In this document: piece by piece, positions 43,064-52,946 of the stretch
How the letters are laid out: every line of letters starts with the position of its first letter
How positions within the stretch are numbered: the stretch's first letter is position 1
Assembly: GCA_963786445.1 (NCBI GenBank)
Contig: CAWAZU010000037.1
Span: 11,496-75,495 of the forward strand
Direction of reading: 5' to 3'
Length of the DNA stretch: 64,000 nucleotides
Source of the DNA: JAFKFJ01 sp963786445
GTDB taxonomy: Bacteria > Pseudomonadota > Alphaproteobacteria > Acetobacterales > Acetobacteraceae
Position numbers and translations under genes: made by a program
Notes under the pieces: model-generated
What the model was told of the DNA's origin: nothing
The model's input: the letters and a program-made list of their open reading frames with translations, nothing else
Databases searched by the model: none

Positions 43064-46000
43064 TTACCGGAAGCTTCTTGTCGGCACCCGGATGCCCTCG
43101 TGGCGCCCCATTGCTCCCGAAGCTTTCTGGCTGCCGCTCGGGCCGCCGCCTGCCTCGCGCGGATCAGGCCCATTCTGGTGCGTGACGCCATCGCCGCGAC
43201 CATGCGGCACCGGAAACGGTTGCTGTCGGTTCCCGACACTGCGGAGCAAATCCGACAAGTCCTCGACCTGCTCCGCCACCACGTGAATGACGTCGCCCTC
43301 GCGCTGCACGCGGCCCCGGCACGCGAGCATGCTGGCGGAGAGGACGATCCGGCGCTGCCGCTCGAACAGGCTTGACCACACGACCAGATTGGCGATGCCG
43401 GTCTCGTCCTCGAGGGTGATGAAGATGACACCGGTCGCCGTGCCGGGACGCTGCCGCACCAGCACCAGGCCCGCCACGGTAACGCGCTGACCGTCGCGGC
43501 TGGCCAACAGATCGGCACAAGGGAGGATGCCGCGCGGCCGCAACTCGCCCCGCAAGAACGTCACCGGGTGCTGACGCAGCGTCAGGCCGACGCTGGCATA
43601 ATCCTCCACCACATTGCGCCCGGCGGGCATCGGCACGAGCGGCACCGGAGGTTCGACGATCTCCGGCTGCGGGGCGCGTCCCTTGTCGGCCGCGGCGAAC
43701 AGCGGCAGCACTTCAGTTCGCAGGCCGCGGATGGCCCACAACGCCGCACGCCGCTCCAGGCCGAGACCCTGGAATGCATCCGCTTCGGCGAGCCGTTCCA
43801 GGGCCGCCGGCGGGACACGTGTTCGTCGCAACAGTTCATCGACCGAGGCATAGGCGTGGTCGCCGCGTGCAGCGACGATCTCCGCGGCATGCGCATTCGA
43901 CAGACCTTTGATCATGCGCAGGCCAAGACGCACCGCGGAAAAGCGGCCCGCCGCCGGCTCCAGCGTGCAGTCCCAGCGACTGTGGTTGACGCAGACCGGC
44001 CGGACCTCGACACCATGCTCGCGGGCATCGCGCACGATCTGCGCCGGCGCATAGAACCCCATCGGCTGCGCGTTCAGCAGCGCGCAGCAGAAAACGTCCG
44101 GATGGTGGCATTTCATCCACGAACTCGCGTAGGCGATCAGCGCGAAACTCGCTGCATGGCTCTCAGGAAAACCATAGGAACCAAAGCCCTCGATCTGCGA
44201 GACGGTCTGCTCCGCGAACTCGCGCGTGTAGTGACGCTCGACCATGCCGCTGATCAGCTTCTCCTTGAAGTGCGCAATGCCGCCGGTGACCTTGAACGTC
44301 GCCATCGAGCGCCGCAGCTGATCGGCCTCGCTCGGCGTGAAGCCGGCGCAGACGATGGCCACCTGCATCGCCTGCTCCTGAAACAGCGGCACGCCCAGCG
44401 TCTTGCCGAGCACCCGTTCCAGTTCCGCCGTCGGAAAGTTCGGCTTCTCCTTGCCTTCGCGCCGGCGGAGATAGGGATGCACCATGTCGCCCTGGATCGG
44501 ACCAGGGCGGATGATCGCAACCTCGATGACCAGATCGTAGAAGGTGCGCGGCTGCAACCGGGGCAGCATCGCCATCTGCGCCCGGCTCTCGATCTGGAAC
44601 ACGCCGATCGTGTCGGCCTTGCGGATCATGGCGTAGGTGGCGGGATCCTCCGTGGGCACGCTCGCCAGATCGAGCCGCTCGCCGCGATGCTCCTCCAGCA
44701 GATCGAAGGCACGACGCATGCAGCCGAGCATGCCGAGCCCGAGCACATCCACCTTCATCCAGCGCAGGATGTCGATGTCGTCCTTGTCCCACTCGATGAC
44801 CTGCCGGTCCTGCATCGCCGCCGGCTCGATCGGCACCAGCTCGTCGAGCCGGTCGCTTGTCAGCACGAACCCGCCCGGATGCTGGCTGAGATGCCGGGGA
44901 AAGCCGATCAGTTCGCGGGCCAATTCGAGCGTCAGGCGGAGGCGCCGGTCCTGCAGGTTGAGGTTGAGCTCGGCCGCGCGCTCCTCGGTCACGCCGTCTT
45001 CCGACCATTCCCAGAGCTGCGAGGCGAGCGCGCTGGTCACGTCCTCGGTCAGGCCCATCACCTTGCCGACCTCGCGCACGGCGCCGCGGGCGCGGTAGCG
45101 GATCACGGTGGCGCAAATGGCGGCCCGGTCGCGGCCATAGCGCTCGTAGACCCATTGGATGACCTCTTCGCGTCGCTCGTGTTCGAAATCCACGTCGATG
45201 TCGGGAGGCTCCTTGCGCTCGGCCGAGACGAAGCGCTCGAACAGCAGGCCCGATCGCACCGGGTCGATGCTGGTGATGCCGAGCACGTAGCAGACGGCAC
45301 TGTTCGCCGCGCTGCCGCGTCCCTGGCAAAGAATGCCCTTGGATCGCGCAAAGCGGACGATGCTGTTCACCGTGAGGAAATATGGCGCATAGCTGAGGTC
45401 CGCGATCAGCCGCAGCTCATGCTGCAACTGCCGCTCCACGCCCTCCGGCAACCCTGCGGGATAGCGCTGCGGCGCGCGCTCGCGGACCAGCTTTTCCAAC
45501 GTCTGCTGTGGCGTCAGCGCCGGATCCTGAACTTCGTCGGGATACTGGTAGCGAAGATCGGTCAGGGAGAACCGGCACCGTTCGACGATCTCCCGCGGGC
45601 GGGCGACGGCCTCGGGATGACGTGCGAAAAGCCGCGCCATTTCGTCGGGGGATTTCAGGCATCGATCCACGGTGCGCTCGCGCCGGAAGCCCGCCTGCTC
45701 GATCGTGCAGCCCTCGCGGATGCAGCTGACCACATCCTGCAGGATGCGTCGTTCCGGCACGTGATAGAGCACGTCCCCGGTCGCGACCGTCGGCACACGC
45801 GCAACCTGCGCCATGTCGGCCAGCATGCGCAGCCGTCCCGCGTCGCCCGGCCGGCGGCGCAGCGTCAGCGCGAGATAGCCCCGGTCGGGAAAACCCGTCC
45901 GCAGAGCTGCGAGGCTATCCGCGAGCGCGGCATCCGGGGCGTCCGGCAGAAGAACGACGAGCAGGCCGTCACCATACGCGACGAGGTCCTGCCAACCCAG

Positions 46001-46318
46001 TTCGCAGGCCCCCTTCCCTGCCCGCCCCTTGCCGAGCGTCAGCAGGCGACAGAGCCGTGCGTACGCAGCCCGGTCGGTCGGATAGACGAGGACCGGCAGA
46101 CTGTCGCGCAGATCCAGCCGGCAACCGACCACGAGCCGGACGCCGGCTTCCTCGGCGCGCTGATGCGCCCGCGCCATGCCGGCCAGCGTGTTGCGGTCGG
46201 TGATGCCGATCGCCGGCAGACCAAGCAGGCGGGCCTGCGCGAACAACTCCTCGATATGCGATGCGCCGCGCAGGAAGGAGTAGTTCGAGGTGACCTGCAG
46301 TTCCGCGTAGCCGGTCAC
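43064..46318 (-). CDS. dnaE2: Error-prone DNA polymerase DnaE2 (ImuC)
   Basis: 1084-residue C-family polymerase. The PHP domain begins YAELQVTSNYSFLRGASH. The catalytic aspartates are in PDIDVDFEHERREE, preceded by GRGSAANSAVCYVLGIT. The fingers region has GPIQGDMVHPYLRRR and the C-terminal OB domain has VTVAGLVLVRQRPGTATGVI. It carries out SOS-induced mutagenic lesion bypass with ImuB and ImuA. Its start overlaps the preceding small gene by four bases. Intact over its whole length. Confidence 0.95.
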   Translation of the reverse strand: MTGYAELQVTSNYSFLRGASHIEELFAQARLLGLPAIGITDRNTLAGMARAHQRAEEAGVRLVVGCRLDLRDSLPVLVYPTDRAAYARLCRLLTLGKGRAGKGACELGWQDLVAYGDGLLVVLLPDAPDAALADSLAALRTGFPDRGYLALTLRRRPGDAGRLRMLADMAQVARVPTVATGDVLYHVPERRILQDVVSCIREGCTIEQAGFRRERTVDRCLKSPDEMARLFARHPEAVARPREIVERCRFSLTDLRYQYPDEVQDPALTPQQTLEKLVRERAPQRYPAGLPEGVERQLQHELRLIADLSYAPYFLTVNSIVRFARSKGILCQGRGSAANSAVCYVLGITSIDPVRSGLLFERFVSAERKEPPDIDVDFEHERREEVIQWVYERYGRDRAAICATVIRYRARGAVREVGKVMGLTEDVTSALASQLWEWSEDGVTEERAAELNLNLQDRRLRLTLELARELIGFPRHLSQHPGGFVLTSDRLDELVPIEPAAMQDRQVIEWDKDDIDILRWMKVDVLGLGMLGCMRRAFDLLEEHRGERLDLASVPTEDPATYAMIRKADTIGVFQIESRAQMAMLPRLQPRTFYDLVIEVAIIRPGPIQGDMVHPYLRRREGKEKPNFPTAELERVLGKTLGVPLFQEQAMQVAIVCAGFTPSEADQLRRSMATFKVTGGIAHFKEKLISGMVERHYTREFAEQTVSQIEGFGSYGFPESHAASFALIAYASSWMKCHHPDVFCCALLNAQPMGFYAPAQIVRDAREHGVEVRPVCVNHSRWDCTLEPAAGRFSAVRLGLRMIKGLSNAHAAEIVAARGDHAYASVDELLRRTRVPPAALERLAEADAFQGLGLERRAALWAIRGLRTEVLPLFAAADKGRAPQPEIVEPPVPLVPMPAGRNVVEDYASVGLTLRQHPVTFLRGELRPRGILPCADLLASRDGQRVTVAGLVLVRQRPGTATGVIFITLEDETGIANLVVWSSLFERQRRIVLSASMLACRGRVQREGDVIHVVAEQVEDLSDLLRSVGNRQQPFPVPHGRGDGVTHQNGPDPREAGGGPSGSQKASGAMGRHEGIRVPTRSFR

Positions 46319-46563
46319 GGCTTGTCCGGCTCCCGGTCGGCCGCCCTCGTGTGGCGGCTCGCGCTCGGCGCCGCGGCATCCGGCTCCTTCATCAGCCGGA
46401 AGCCGCAGCGCTGCAGATGCTCAACGAGGTGCGCGGCCGTGATCTGCGCCATCAGGCTGCTCGATTGCGGGAACGGTCTGCGACCGTCGAACCGCAGGGC
46501 GAACGACAGCGCTTCGGCGATCTCCTCAGGTGTGGCGGCACGAAGTTCGAAGCGGTCGGCCAT
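46315..46563 (-). CDS. Small conserved alphaproteobacterial protein in the SOS operon
   Basis: 82 residues: FELRAATPEEIAEALSFALR, FDGRRPFPQSSSLMAQITAA and HLVEHLQRCGFRLMK. Proteins of this type are common in alphaproteobacteria and usually of unknown function. Here it lies between imuB and dnaE2 and overlaps dnaE2 by four bases, so it is co-expressed in the SOS response. No catalytic motif is evident. Confidence 0.75.
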   Translation of the reverse strand: MADRFELRAATPEEIAEALSFALRFDGRRPFPQSSSLMAQITAAHLVEHLQRCGFRLMKEPDAAAPSASRHTRAADREPDKP

Positions 46564-46581
46564 GGATCACCGTGAGGGAAC

Positions 46582-48106
46582 TCAGAAAAATCCGTGCAGG
46601 AACCAGCGAAGGTCGCCGGTCGCGGGATCGACGGCGTCACCGCTGCGGTAGAGCCAGAACCGGCGGCCTGCCTCGTCCTCGACCTGCCAATAGTCGCGGG
46701 TTGCGCTGCGCTCGCGATCGGTCGCCCACCACTCTCCGGCGATGCGCTCGGGTCCATCCGCCCGCCTGATCCGGTGCCGCCTGCGGCGCCAGATGAACTG
46801 TGCCGGCGGGTGGTCGGGCAGCATCGCCAGGGCCTCAACCGGCTGCGGCGGCTTCAGCAGGCGGGCGGGCCGCGGCAGAGCGGCGGGCCAGGCGGTTTTG
46901 GTCGGCGGGGTCAGCGGCCCGATGCGGCGCACGCTGCGCTCCGGCACATCGCTCTCGACCGGTGCGGCACGGTAGACCCGCCGGGCACCCAGCCTGTTCA
47001 CCAACCGGTCGACCAGCACCGACACGTCAGGGCCGGTGTTCTCGCCTGCGATGAGACCCGCCCGCGGCTGTTCGAAGGTCAGCTTCTCGGTCAGTGGCGC
47101 CGCCAGATGCATGGCCTCGATGCCAAGCCCGGGATCGACCCGTTCGAGCTGCTCGTCCAGCAGCCTGGCCAGGTGGTCGGGCCGGTGGCTCGGGCGGGCG
47201 GTGCCGACACGGATCAGCTGCTCGCGTGCGGTCGACGCGCTCGAAGGTCAGATCGAGCCGCCGCGCCCCCTGGCCGCGGCGTTCGAGCTCGGCACACACC
47301 ATGCCGGACAGACGGGCGATCACGCCGGACAGGGCCTCCGGCGTCAGCAAAGGCTCGGGGAATGCCAGCCGACCGGCCACCATATCCGGGGGCGAGATCG
47401 GGTCGATGGGCTCGCGGAGGCGGCCCAGCGCCTGATCGAGACGGCGAACGAGCTCCGGGCCGAACCGCAGGGTGAGCGGCGCCCGCGGCGCCGCCAGAAG
47501 CTGGTCGAGGCGTTCGAAGCCGAGCCGTACAAGACCCGCAATCGTCTCATCTGGCAGCCGCAGGGCGGCGATCGGCAACGGGCGGAGCGCGGCTGCCATC
47601 TCGCCGGCCGGCACCACGGTCACGGCGGCCTCCGCGTATCGCGCGACCGCCCAGGCGGTGCCCGCCGTGTCAGCGATCGCGACCCGGGACGCGACGCCGG
47701 CCCGCGCGAGGCGCTCGACGAGATCCGCGAGCATCCCGGCCTCGCCACCGAACAGGTGTGCGCACCCCGTGGCGTCGATCCAGACGCCATCAGGCCGATC
47801 GGGCGCCGTGAGCGGTGCATAGCGCAGGCACCATGCGGCCAGCTCGTCGAGCGCCCGTGCATCGCCCTCCGGCTCCGCCATCACCACGGTCAGGCCCGGC
47901 ACCACAGCCTGGGCCTGTGCGAGCGGCATGCCCGCAAACAGGCCCAAGGATCGGGCGACCCGGTCCGCGGCAGCCACAATCTGGCGGCGGCCGTCGCGGG
48001 CGGCAGTGACCAATGGCCTATCCGCCGGCGGCACGACGGCGTTCGGGGGGCGCCGCAACCGGTCGGTCGGCCAGGTCGGCAGGAAGACCGAGATGACCCG
48101 TCGCAT
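46582..48106 (-). pseudogene. imuB: ImuB (Y-family-like SOS protein) with a one-base frameshift
   Basis: The first 290 residues (ISVFLPTWPTDRLRR, GVWIDATGCAHLFGGE, GARRLDLTFERVDRT) read in one frame. Near 47222-47230 the frame must shift to continue REQLIRVGTARPSHRPDHLA and LLDEQLERVDPGLGIEAMHL, then on to RRFWLYRSGDA. The span is 3n+1 bases. ImuB lacks polymerase activity but bridges the sliding clamp and DnaE2, so a real truncation would disable the pathway. All surrounding genes look healthy, which favours an assembly error. The start overlaps the end of imuA by 89 bases. Confidence 0.85.
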
Positions 48107-48800
48107 CGCTTGCCTCCACGATCCAGGATGCCGGTTCGCCGCCGCGGCAGCGCACCAGGTCGAGCCGCCAGCGCGGCCGTGCCAGGCCGGGCGTTGCGGG
48201 GGAATGCGCCAGCAGAGGCGGCGAAGGCAGGGCCGTGACGCGCCATCGGGTCACGGCGGCCGTCGGCTCGCCGACCAGCGCGTCGTCATGGCTGCGGCTG
48301 CGCCTGAGTGCGAAGCAGGTCACGCCGGACTGCTCCGCCGCCAATTGCAGGCGGCGCGATGCGGTCAGCGTCAGTCGGCCCGACAGCTCGCCCACCACGC
48401 CCGCCAGCCCGGCATGGCGCAGGCCCTCCTCCATGGTCAGGAGGACGGTCCTGGACTTGCCCGCCTCCGCGTAGATGACGCGATCCGGATGCAGCCCGAC
48501 GGCATCGAGCGCCGGCGCGAACAGATCCGGCCGCTCCAACACCCACAGGGCCTGGCCGGGCAGCCTTGCCAGGACGCCGGCGGTCAGCAGCGCCGCGGCG
48601 GCGCCGTGCTCGATGTCCGGTCCGCCCCCCGCCACCTCATGCAAGGCGCCGAGAGCCAGGCCGCCGCCGGGCAGCCGGGCATCGACGGCCGGAATCCCGA
48701 ACGGGAGGCTCGCGATGCCAGCCCTTGCCGGTCGCCCGACAGGGGCGATGCTGGCCTTCAACGCGGCCAAACGGGCTGCTGTCGTGTTACCTTGTTCCAC
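48018..48800 (-). CDS. imuA: ImuA, SOS mutagenesis accessory protein
   Basis: 260 residues of the RecA/SulA-like ImuA family: LPFGIPAVDARLPGGGLALGALHEVAG, AAALLTAGVLARLPGQALWV, GLHPDRVIYAEAGKSRTVLL and WRLDLVRCRGGEPASWIVEA. First gene of the imuA-imuB-(small gene)-dnaE2 operon, 33 bases after a LexA box. It is needed with ImuB to recruit DnaE2. Confidence 0.9.
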   Translation of the reverse strand: MEQGNTTAARLAALKASIAPVGRPARAGIASLPFGIPAVDARLPGGGLALGALHEVAGGGPDIEHGAAAALLTAGVLARLPGQALWVLERPDLFAPALDAVGLHPDRVIYAEAGKSRTVLLTMEEGLRHAGLAGVVGELSGRLTLTASRRLQLAAEQSGVTCFALRRSRSHDDALVGEPTAAVTRWRVTALPSPPLLAHSPATPGLARPRWRLDLVRCRGGEPASWIVEASDATGHLGLPADLADRPVAAPPERRRAAGG

Positions 48801-48832
48801 CGTGCCCCTCGCACCACCTCGCGAAGAGCCGA

Positions 48833-48847
48833 GAACATATAGAGAAC
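48833..48847 (-). promoter_or_regulatory. LexA (SOS) box of the imuA operon
   Basis: On the minus strand it reads GTTCTCTATATGTTC, the direct-repeat GTTC-N7-GTTC that LexA binds in alphaproteobacteria. It lies 33 bases before the imuA start, overlapping the expected promoter. This both predicts damage induction of the operon and supports the taxonomic placement. Confidence 0.85.
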
Positions 48848-48984
48848 CCCTGCCCCGAGTCGAGTCCTCTTCAGCCTCGGCAGTGACGCAGTTTCAACGC
48901 GAGCGACCGCAAAACGCCTGCCCCCATCGCAGGCTAGTATGTTTCTATGTCGGAACATTTTAGGCGTGCGGGGGCGCCGCGCGG

Positions 48985-49542
48985 TCAGGCGGGAACGGGC
49001 GGGATGCCGGGGACGGGCGGGGAGAGGATGCGGGGCCGCGCGCGCGGCGGCGGCCGGGGACGGCAGGCGGGACGGGACGGGGCCGCCGGCCGGACCGGCG
49101 GCGGCGGGCGCTGCGCGGGCGGCGGCGGGCGGACGCCCAGCATTTGGCAGAGCGGGCGGAGCAGCCGCCCGGCCTGGGGGGCTGCGGCGAGCAGGTCGGC
49201 CATCGCCGGATCGGCGAGCAGGTGCTGCAACTGCGAGGCCGCGGACGGCGGCCTGCGGCAGCCGGCGCACGAGCCAGGCGACGCCGCGCGGCAGCCGCAG
49301 CGGCGGGGGCCGGGCCGGGCGGGGAGAGCGGAGGCGGCGGCGCGGCGGCGGCAGCGTGCCGGCGCGGACTTTTGCCGCGAGGCGGGCGAACCGCTCCGCG
49401 GTGCGGCGCAGCCGCGACCAGAGCAGCAGCATCAGCGGCACGGCGAGCCAGGCCCGGCGCCGCGCGCGGCGATGGCGCGGCGCAGGCCCTCGACCAGACG
49501 GGCAAAACGGTCGGCCAGGGCGGGGGAAGCGGCGGGTGGCAT
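48985..49542 (-). pseudogene. Conserved Arg/Pro-rich protein with two frame switches
   Basis: Three frames join into one protein. It starts at ATG 49542 (MPPAASPALADRFARLVEGL) and switches near 49460 to RAWLAVPLMLLLWSRLRRTAERF and PRGVAWLVRRLPQAAVRG. It switches again near 49235 to SQLQHLLADPAMADLLAAAP and then GRLLRPLCQMLGV. The order matches a short protein I associate with Acetobacteraceae, of unknown function. The C-terminus is proline/arginine-rich. Two indels mean either decay or poor sequence in this very GC-rich stretch. Confidence 0.6.
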
Positions 49543-49853
49543 GGCAGCGATACTAACACGACCCCCGGCGGGCTGGGCAAGCCAGCGCCGGATCGTGCTC
49601 GGCGCAAAGCTGGCGCCGCAGCAAGTCCGCCAACTCGGCCACACGGCCCACTGAGTAGATTCCGAAACCCTCCGCGCGCCGCCTTGCGTAGATTCCGAAC
49701 CTCCTCACAGATGATGATGTCGATATTATTCGGCCTGACGTCGTTGCCCGAAGCCTCAAGATAAAACAACGGCGGCAGGCGCTCAAACGTCTTGATTGCG
49801 TAAGACGACCAGATAACGGTCAGATATGTTACAGTACAATAAAGGGTACATCA
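49543..49853. other. Intergenic region with a gene remnant and two repeat copies
   Basis: On the minus strand a short frame (about 49769-49700) begins MFYLEASGNDVRPNNIDIII and then CEEVR, like the start of a conserved domain protein, then breaks off. Two copies of a short repeat follow (49646-49673 and 49681-49704). The right end, 49800-49850, is A/T-richer and probably contains the promoter of the PEP-CTERM gene. Confidence 0.4.
49646..49704. repeat. Short repeat GTAGATTCCGAA, two copies; third copy at 53003
   Basis: Copy 1 (49646-49673) contains CTGAGTAGATTCCGAAACCC, copy 2 (49681-49704) contains GCGTAGATTCCGAACCTC, and the third, at 53003-53030, contains CTAAGTAGAATCCGAGCC. Copies 1/2 and 3 flank the PEP-CTERM and ThiF-nitroreductase genes in the same orientation. 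They could be boundary repeats of an inserted segment or scattered repeats. Confidence 0.5.
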
Positions 49854-49979
49854 ATGCAATCACGTGCAGGTTCCTCCGCTTGCCCGGCCATCTTGCGTTT
49901 GTTGTCTGCCGCTTCGGGACATCGTAGAGCACAAGATCGGCCGACTGTCCGCGCCGCTGCACCAACTCGAAAGCATGCT

Positions 49980-50840
49980 GTGGTGCGCTCCGGTACCCAA
50001 TTTGCGCTGGCCATCGGTTTTGCCATCGCAGGTTACGGCAGCGCAAGGGCGGACCCAATAACATTTACATGGGATCCGTCGGCCATTGGTCTTACCACCT
50101 CGCCAGCAAACTCGCAGATTGTGGCCGACAACTTCAACGTGTCCGATTTTTTTGACGTGACTGTGGCCAGCAACGGCGCCTTTACCGAGAGTTCCGCACT
50201 GACGGCCTTGCAGTTCCTGAACGGCGGCAATCCTGTCGCGCTGAACGGTCTGCAATCCACCTACAGCTTCTACGTCACCTTCTCCTCCACCGGCATGCAG
50301 GCTCCAGTACCCGCGCTGGGCTCGGGGCTCTCATCGCCCGGGGCGTTCACCACCGGCAACTACACCTTCTGGGCCAATCCCAACAGCCAACCCGTCGTGA
50401 CACCCGTCCCCGGCGGCGCGCCGGTCATCAGCGGCAATGCGGGCGCGATCCCGCTGTTCAGCGGAACGCTTGTCAATGGAACGAGCACACTGACCGCGCC
50501 CGCCGGCGGCGGCTATTCGCCCACCGCCAATCTGGATTTGACGCTGACCGCCTGCTCGGCGGCGGGACAGCCTCTGGCGACCGGCGGCACCTGCACCGGC
50601 AATGAGACCGCCTTCTTCGTCAATCCGCCGCCGGCCGCCTTCAACCTTGCCGTCAGCAACTTCAGCGCCACCCCCTCGGTCACCACGCTCGCGGCGGGAT
50701 CTTCGACCTTCCTCGATGTCGATGGCGGCGGCGGCAACGTGACCTTTGCCAGTGATATTCCGGAGCCGGCCTCATTGGTGGTCCTGGGTTCCGGCCTGAT
50801 CGGGCTGGGAATGGTGCGCCGCCGCCGAATCAATGGCTGA
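49980..50840 (+). CDS. PEP-CTERM sorting-domain protein
   Basis: About 286 residues. The signal peptide (FALAIGFAIAGYGSARA) is followed by a beta-rich body. The C-terminus has IPEPASLVVLGSGLIGLGMV plus RRRR, the exosortase sorting signal (PEP motif, hydrophobic helix, basic end). The reading frame opens at ATG 49854, but the first 42 codons lack the third-position bias seen afterwards, so GTG 49980 is the likelier start. It should be exported and processed by an exosortase, which is not in this window. Probably linked to an extracellular matrix. Confidence 0.8.
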   Translation: MVRSGTQFALAIGFAIAGYGSARADPITFTWDPSAIGLTTSPANSQIVADNFNVSDFFDVTVASNGAFTESSALTALQFLNGGNPVALNGLQSTYSFYVTFSSTGMQAPVPALGSGLSSPGAFTTGNYTFWANPNSQPVVTPVPGGAPVISGNAGAIPLFSGTLVNGTSTLTAPAGGGYSPTANLDLTLTACSAAGQPLATGGTCTGNETAFFVNPPPAAFNLAVSNFSATPSVTTLAAGSSTFLDVDGGGGNVTFASDIPEPASLVVLGSGLIGLGMVRRRRING

Positions 50841-50960
50841 CATCGCTGGGCGCCAGCGGTTGACAGGTGGCGACGACCGGACATCGCCGCGTGTGTTTGT
50901 GAGACAGACAAGCCACGGGCCGACGGGAACTCCCCCGAATGTCCGGCAAAAGTCGCCGGC

Positions 50961-52946
50961 ATGACCGACGCACCGCACTTTCGCTACGATCTCGCGTTCG
51001 AACGAAACCTTGGGTGGATCACCGAAGCCGAGCAGCTTGCCCTTCGCGGCAAATGCGTTGCGATCGCCGGCCTGGGCGGCGTTGGCGGGGTCCATCTGCT
51101 GACGCTGGCGCGACTCGGGATCGGCGCATTCCATATCGCGGACTTCGACACATTCAGCGTCGCCAACTTCAATCGGCAGATTGGTGCGACAGTCCAGACC
51201 ATCGGTCGCCCGAAGGTCGACGTGCTCGATGAAATGGCGCGCGCCATCAACCCGGAGCTCCGGATACGGCGGTTCGACACGGGGGTCACAACCGAGAACA
51301 TCGACCGGTTCCTGGACGGTGTGGATCTGTTCGTGGATGGCTTTGACTTTTTCGTCATCGACATGCGCCGCCAGGTCTTCAGCCGTTGCAGGGAACTGGG
51401 CATTCCGGCGGTCACGGCCGCACCCGTCGGCCTGGGAACGGCATTCCTGGCGTTCACGCCCCGGGGGATGACATTCGAGGACTATTTCCGGCTGGAGGGA
51501 CACCGGGAGAACGAGCAGTACCTTCGCTTTCTCCTGGGTCTCACGCCCAAGGGCCTGCATCGCGGATATCTGATGGATCGCACGCGGGTCGATCTGGCCG
51601 CACAGCAGGTCCCCTCGACGATCGCCGGCTGCCAGCTTAGCGCGGGCGTCGCGGCGGTCATGGCGATCAAGTTGCTGCTCGGACGGGGCGATGTGAAGGC
51701 CGCACCGTACCACCATCACTTCGACGCCTATCGCGCCAAGCTCTCGGTCACCAGGCTGACGTTCGGGAACGCCGGACCGATCCAGCGGCTCAAACTTGCC
51801 TTTGCCCGGAAGGCTTTCGCCGGAATGGTGCAGCGCGCGCCGGCTGGCGATCCCGAAATCGCCCAGTCGCCGATTGCGGAAATCCTGCGCGCCGCGCGCT
51901 GGGCACCGAGCGGCGACAATGCGCAGCCGTGGCGTTTCGAACTGCTCGGCGACGACGCCGTCGCCGTCCGCCTGACGAAGCCGGACGCTGACAATGTCTA
52001 CGAATATCGCAACGGCGAACCGCTGCTGCTCGCCGGCGGCATGCTCCTGGAGAGCCTGCGTATCGCTGCGACCGCGCACGGCAGGACCATGGAGTGGCGG
52101 CACGAAGGCTCCGGCTGGCCCGACCGCATCGTCGTGCGTTTCGCGCCGGTGCCGGGTCTGGAAGTTGACGTTCTCAACTCTTATCTCGGGCTGCGATCGG
52201 TGAATCGCCGGCCCTACCGGATGCGGCCGCTCCACGAACAGGAGCAGGCTGCGCTGAAGGGTGCGCTCGGCGACCGGCTCGTCCTCGACTGGTATCCCCG
52301 GCTGGTGCAGCGTGGGCAATTCGCGTGGCTCAGCGCTCGGGCGACTGATATCAGACTGCGCGCGCCGGAAACTTTTCCAACGCACCAGCGGGTCGTCGAT
52401 TGGCAGCGCATGCTCAGCCCCACCGGCGTTCCCGCCGGCGCGCTGGGCCTCGGCCGCCCGACGCTCGTGCTGATGCGCTGGGCCATGCGGAGCTGGCCGC
52501 GGATGCGCATCCTGAACGGCTTCGGCAGCACGGCAGTGGCTGCGGTTCAGATGGATTTCGCGCCTATTCTGGCCAGCGCCGCGTGTTTCACCGTGCGATT
52601 GGCGCGGTCCGCACCGGCAGCGGAGGACCATGTGCCATCGCTGCTGCTGGCGGGCCAGCATCTGCAACGCTTCTGGCTAACCGCGACCCGCCTCGGCCTG
52701 TCGCTGCAGCCGTTGCTGGCCATGCTGATCTTCGCGGATTATGGCGAAGGCAAGCCGGCGTTCACCGTCAACGCTGCGGTCCAGAACAAGTCGGCAGCTC
52801 TCGCGAGGTCGTTTCGGCAGACCCTTGGCGCCGGCGCGAGCGATTTTATCTTCGCGGGCCGGATCGGCGAGCCACGGGCCACGCGGGCCGATTGCCGGTC
52901 AGTGCGGCGTCCTCTTGTCGAGCTCCTCCAGCAAGGGATTGGTTAG
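50961..52946 (+). CDS. E1-like (ThiF) adenylyltransferase fused to a nitroreductase-type domain
   Basis: 661 residues. The N-terminal ThiF/E1 domain (about 1-265) has the nucleotide loop AGLGGVGG (37-44) and DFDTFSVANFNRQIG, keeping the Asp, Asn, Arg and Gln of E1 enzymes, but no CxxC zinc pair. The C-terminal part (about 285-640) begins ILRAARWAPSGDNAQPWRFE, the FMN-binding start of nitroreductases, with SVNRRPYRMRPL later. Expected chemistry is ATP-dependent activation of a carboxylate or peptide end, plus a flavin redox step. It neighbours a PEP-CTERM protein and an acyltransferase, a partnership also noted for FeeM-like enzymes. Confidence 0.85.
   Translation: MTDAPHFRYDLAFERNLGWITEAEQLALRGKCVAIAGLGGVGGVHLLTLARLGIGAFHIADFDTFSVANFNRQIGATVQTIGRPKVDVLDEMARAINPELRIRRFDTGVTTENIDRFLDGVDLFVDGFDFFVIDMRRQVFSRCRELGIPAVTAAPVGLGTAFLAFTPRGMTFEDYFRLEGHRENEQYLRFLLGLTPKGLHRGYLMDRTRVDLAAQQVPSTIAGCQLSAGVAAVMAIKLLLGRGDVKAAPYHHHFDAYRAKLSVTRLTFGNAGPIQRLKLAFARKAFAGMVQRAPAGDPEIAQSPIAEILRAARWAPSGDNAQPWRFELLGDDAVAVRLTKPDADNVYEYRNGEPLLLAGGMLLESLRIAATAHGRTMEWRHEGSGWPDRIVVRFAPVPGLEVDVLNSYLGLRSVNRRPYRMRPLHEQEQAALKGALGDRLVLDWYPRLVQRGQFAWLSARATDIRLRAPETFPTHQRVVDWQRMLSPTGVPAGALGLGRPTLVLMRWAMRSWPRMRILNGFGSTAVAAVQMDFAPILASAACFTVRLARSAPAAEDHVPSLLLAGQHLQRFWLTATRLGLSLQPLLAMLIFADYGEGKPAFTVNAAVQNKSAALARSFRQTLGAGASDFIFAGRIGEPRATRADCRSVRRPLVELLQQGIG

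Noticed and set aside
43568..46651. 1027-residue plus-strand frame across dnaE2
   Set aside because: Antisense to an intact DnaE2; no domain visible.
48939..48958. Second LexA box, ATGTTTCTATGTCGGAACAT
   Set aside because: It is an imperfect palindrome but does not fit GTTC-N7-GTTC, and no SOS gene follows in a suitable direction.
50772..52667. 631-residue minus-strand frame across the ThiF-nitroreductase gene
   Set aside because: Shadow of a gene with clear E1 and nitroreductase motifs.
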